NCBI GenBank assembly: GCA_017425745.1
Contig: JAFOXT010000192.1
Location: forward strand, 1 to 6,878
DNA length: 6,878 nt
Source of the DNA: Clostridia bacterium
GTDB taxonomy: Bacteria > Bacillota > Clostridia > Oscillospirales > Acutalibacteraceae
Direction: 5' to 3'
Both the position numbers and the translations under genes were made by a program. The notes beneath the pieces are model-generated. The model saw only the letters and a list, made by a program, of their open reading frames with translations. It was not told where the DNA came from and ran no database searches. Below, piece by piece: positions 4,968 through 6,878 of this stretch. Each line of letters begins with the position of its first letter. Position 1 is the stretch's first letter.

Positions 4968-6299
4968 ATGAATATTAAAAGATTAATTCCTTTTGCTCTC
5001 AGCTTGTGTCTGCTTCTTTGCTTTGTTTTTCCGTCAGCAGAGGTTTCAGCAGCAACAAAGGCTGAGCTTGAGCAGAAAATTGAAAGTATAAACAGCCAGA
5101 TTAATGCTAACAAAAATAAGCTTAATGAGCTCAAGGGCAAAAAAGAAGCTCAGCAGGAGTATCTCAACACTCTTGAAAATCAGATTGATGCCGTTGAAGA
5201 TAAGGCAACAAATCTGCAGGTTCAGGTAAGCTCAATTGACAGCGATATTGCTAAGCTTGACAAGCAGATTAATCAGCTTACAAAAGAAATCAGACAGACA
5301 AAAAAGCAGATTAATAAGGCTGAAGATGATATTGTTACAATGGAAGAAACCATTGAAAACACAAGCGATAAAATGGCTCAGAAGCTCCGTGCTTCATATA
5401 TGAAGGGCAGCGAATCAACTCTGCAGATTCTTATGGGCTCTGATTCACTTGCAAGCTTTCTTACAAGGCTTGAAATGATGAAGCGTACATCTGAAAGAGA
5501 TAAAAAGGATATTGAAGATTTCAGAGATACCGTAAAAACTCTTAAGGATACAAGAAAGCAGCTCATCAAGGATAAAAACAGTCTTGATGAAAAAAGAGAT
5601 AAGCGCCAGGAAAACAAGGATGACCTTGTTATAAAAAGAACTGAGCTTAAAAAGAAGGAAAGCGAATATAAAAGAACTGTAAAGCAGCTTGAAAAACAGT
5701 ACAGCACAATTGATGAATATGTTGCTGAGCTTGATAAATCAAGTGCGGTTTATGAAAATTATATTGCTAAGCTTAACAAAGAAAAGAAGGCTGCAGACGC
5801 TGAAATTGACCGTATTCTTAAGGAATACTATGCAACCTCAAACAAGCCTACATCAGGCTCATCAGGTTCAGCAGGTGGCAATTATAACACGAATGCAACA
5901 TGGTCATGGCCTCTCGGCGGTGCATCATGCTACATCAGCAGCCATTACGGCTACCGTAACCCTAACATTTCAGGCTGGGGCTTCCACGGTGGTACCGATA
6001 TAACAGGCGGCGGAATTCACGGCAAGCCTGTTTATGCAACAAGAGCAGGCAAGGTAATTACCGCTGTTACAAGTAACTCAGGCTACGGCATTTATGTGCT
6101 TATTGACCACGGTGACGGTTATTCAAGCCTTTATGCTCATATGTCAGCGCGTTATGTAAATTCGGGCGACTCTGTTTCAAAGGGACAGATGATAGGCCGA
6201 GTAGGCTCAACCGGTAACTCAACCGGTCCTCATCTTCATTTTGAAATCAGATATTACGGCGAAAAGAAAAACCCGATGAATTATGTAAAGAAACCGTAA
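4968..6299 (+). CDS. Secreted coiled-coil murein hydrolase with M23 (LytM) domain, probable FtsEX effector
   Basis: A signal peptide (residues 1-28: basic start, hydrophobic core 6-21, cleavage probably after VSA28) is followed by a long coiled coil of the PcsB/CwlO/EnvC kind (about 30-285). Its tip contains LMGSDSLASFLTRLEMM (155-171), resembling the conserved PcsB coiled-coil segment. A Ser/Gly-rich linker (about 291-310) leads to a C-terminal M23 peptidase domain (about 312-440). The zinc and catalytic residues are all present: H340 and D344 in HGGTD, H391 in YAHMS, H422 and H424 in HLHFE. It should therefore be an active peptidoglycan endopeptidase, unlike E. coli EnvC, whose LytM domain is degenerate and only activates amidases. 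No lipobox is seen, so it is probably released or held at the membrane by FtsX. Position 45 bases after ftsX supports a role as FtsEX effector in septal or side-wall cleavage. Bond specificity cannot be told from sequence. Confidence 0.93.
   Translation: MNIKRLIPFALSLCLLLCFVFPSAEVSAATKAELEQKIESINSQINANKNKLNELKGKKEAQQEYLNTLENQIDAVEDKATNLQVQVSSIDSDIAKLDKQINQLTKEIRQTKKQINKAEDDIVTMEETIENTSDKMAQKLRASYMKGSESTLQILMGSDSLASFLTRLEMMKRTSERDKKDIEDFRDTVKTLKDTRKQLIKDKNSLDEKRDKRQENKDDLVIKRTELKKKESEYKRTVKQLEKQYSTIDEYVAELDKSSAVYENYIAKLNKEKKAADAEIDRILKEYYATSNKPTSGSSGSAGGNYNTNATWSWPLGGASCYISSHYGYRNPNISGWGFHGGTDITGGGIHGKPVYATRAGKVITAVTSNSGYGIYVLIDHGDGYSSLYAHMSARYVNSGDSVSKGQMIGRVGSTGNSTGPHLHFEIRYYGEKKNPMNYVKKP
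5442..5481 (+). repeat. 40-bp exact repeat, copy 1 (in the M23 hydrolase gene)
   Basis: These 40 bases are identical to 6839-6878 in the downstream paralogue and in the same reading frame. They encode the conserved DSLASFLTRLEMM segment. The two genes differ much more elsewhere. Confidence 0.95.
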
Positions 6300-6311
6300 T
6301 ATACAACTCAG

Positions 6312-6334
6312 GAGGGGTAGATTTTCTATCCCTC
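6312..6334 (+). other. Strong hairpin between the two coiled-coil genes
   Basis: GAGGGGTAGA (6312-6321) and TCTATCCCTC (6325-6334) pair over 10 bases, one pair being G-T, around a TTT loop. The nearest T run (CTTTTATT, 6341-6348) starts six bases after the stem, so this is at best a weak or partial terminator. It may reduce read-through to the second gene, or protect the upstream message from 3' decay. It stands 13 bases after the stop of the M23 gene. Confidence 0.6.
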
Positions 6335-6348
6335 TACAGGCTTTTATT

Positions 6349-6356
6349 AAGGAGGT
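6349..6356 (+). promoter_or_regulatory. Very strong ribosome binding site of the second coiled-coil gene
   Basis: AAGGAGGT, complementary to the 16S rRNA tail over eight bases, lies five bases before the ATG at 6362. It is the best ribosome binding site in the window and supports the start of this edge-truncated gene. Confidence 0.85.
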
Positions 6357-6361
6357 AATCA

Positions 6362-6878
6362 ATGAAACGCCTAATAGCAGCCTTGCTGTGTTTAACCCTG
6401 ATTTTTTCTGCAATAATTTATACGGCAGATTTCAATATTGTTGAAGCTCTTACTCAACAGGAGCTTGAAGAAAAAAGCGACAAGATTGACGCTGAAATCA
6501 AAGCAAATCAGAAAAAGCTTAATGAAATTAAAAATAACAAAAAAGCACAGCAGGAATACCTCGACACACTTGAAAGTCAGATAAAGGCTCTTAAGTCAAA
6601 GGTGAATAATATCCAGACCCAGATGAATACTGTTGAAACAGAAATCACAAACTATACTGCTGAAATCAATCAGCTTAACAAGGAAATCAAGCAAACCAAT
6701 AAGCAGATCAAAAAGGCTGAAAAGCAGATTGATGAAATAGAAAAGGATGTTACTGCAAAAGCAGATTCACTGGCAAAAAAGCTCCGTTCAAACTATGTGA
6801 ACGGCACAGAATCACCCTTGAAAATTCTTATGGGTGCCGATTCACTTGCAAGCTTTCTTACAAGGCTTGAAATGATGA
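6362..6878 (+). CDS. Second secreted PcsB/EnvC-like coiled-coil protein, paralogue of the upstream gene (3' part outside window)
   Basis: I translated 172 codons from the ATG at 6362; the frame is open to the window end. A signal peptide is visible (MKRLIAALLCL start, hydrophobic to about residue 20, possible cleavage after VEA29), then a coiled coil rich in Lys, Glu and Gln. Residues 31-172 align without gaps to residues 30-171 of the upstream protein, with 76 of 142 identical by hand count (about 54%). Shared blocks include AQQEYL, INQL, KKAE/NKAE-type heptads and DSLASFLTRLEMM. It therefore arose by tandem duplication and is a probable second FtsEX effector or competitor. Whether it ends in an M23 domain, another hydrolase domain, or none cannot be seen. 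The hairpin and strong ribosome binding site before it suggest separately tuned expression within the same operon. Confidence 0.9.
   Translation, partial: MKRLIAALLCLTLIFSAIIYTADFNIVEALTQQELEEKSDKIDAEIKANQKKLNEIKNNKKAQQEYLDTLESQIKALKSKVNNIQTQMNTVETEITNYTAEINQLNKEIKQTNKQIKKAEKQIDEIEKDVTAKADSLAKKLRSNYVNGTESPLKILMGADSLASFLTRLEMM
6839..6878 (+). repeat. 40-bp exact repeat, copy 2 (at window edge)
   Basis: This copy is identical to 5442-5481 and runs to the last base of the window, so the true match may be longer. The base just before it differs between copies (T versus C). Confidence 0.95.

Noticed and set aside
4968..5060. Lipoprotein reading of the M23 protein, because of Cys14 and Cys18 in the signal peptide
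   Set aside because: Neither Cys is preceded by a lipobox (the preceding residues are Leu). A normal signal peptidase I site (VSA) is present.
4781..5140. Minus-strand open frame across the end of ftsX and the start of the M23 gene
   Set aside because: It is antisense to two clear genes, and its hydrophobic start is only the complement of the signal-peptide and membrane coding regions.

Overview
The window looks like a chromosomal segment from a low-to-moderate GC member of the Clostridia, probably an Oscillospiraceae/Ruminococcaceae-type gut Firmicute. The grounds are strong GGAGG Shine-Dalgarno sites before the genes, AT-rich intergenic DNA with sigma-A-like promoters, a ymfF-ymfH M16 peptidase pair, and an ftsEX operon with a coiled-coil murein hydrolase. 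The taxonomic call is by pattern only; no database search was possible. I see no mobile element, CRISPR array, tRNA or rRNA.

Layout. (1) Positions 1-1694, minus strand: two M16-family peptidase genes coupled by a one-base TAATG overlap. The upstream one (ymfF-like) lacks the HxxEH zinc motif; the downstream one (ymfH-like, cut by the left edge) has it. (2) Positions 1695-2088: a 394-bp divergent regulatory region. It holds a promoter for each side, a minus-facing hairpin/T-tract, near-identical 18-bp direct repeats, TGTACA sites and phased A-tracts. (3) Positions 2089-3174, plus: a CdaR/PucR-type regulator. (4) Positions 3241-4922, plus: ftsE and ftsX, overlapping by one base. (5) Positions 4968-6299, plus: a secreted PcsB/EnvC-like coiled-coil protein with a complete M23 (LytM) zinc peptidase domain. 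(6) Positions 6362-6878, plus: the start of a second, paralogous secreted coiled-coil protein, cut by the right edge.

How the parts fit. FtsE (ATPase) and FtsX (membrane permease-like subunit) form a complex that does not transport. It uses ATP hydrolysis in the cytoplasm to switch on a peptidoglycan hydrolase outside the membrane through that hydrolase's coiled coil. Known effectors are EnvC in E. coli, CwlO in B. subtilis and PcsB in S. pneumoniae. Here the downstream genes supply one certain and one probable effector of the same build, in tandem. The first has an apparently active M23 zinc site, so it may cut peptidoglycan itself. The CdaR-like gene upstream is an unexpected neighbour and may regulate, or merely be co-transcribed with, the division/cell-wall genes.

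The most notable points are the tandem effector duplication with a 40-base perfectly identical block, the regulator-ftsEX linkage, and the organised regulatory region. None of the genes belongs to an unknown family; any novelty lies in the arrangement.
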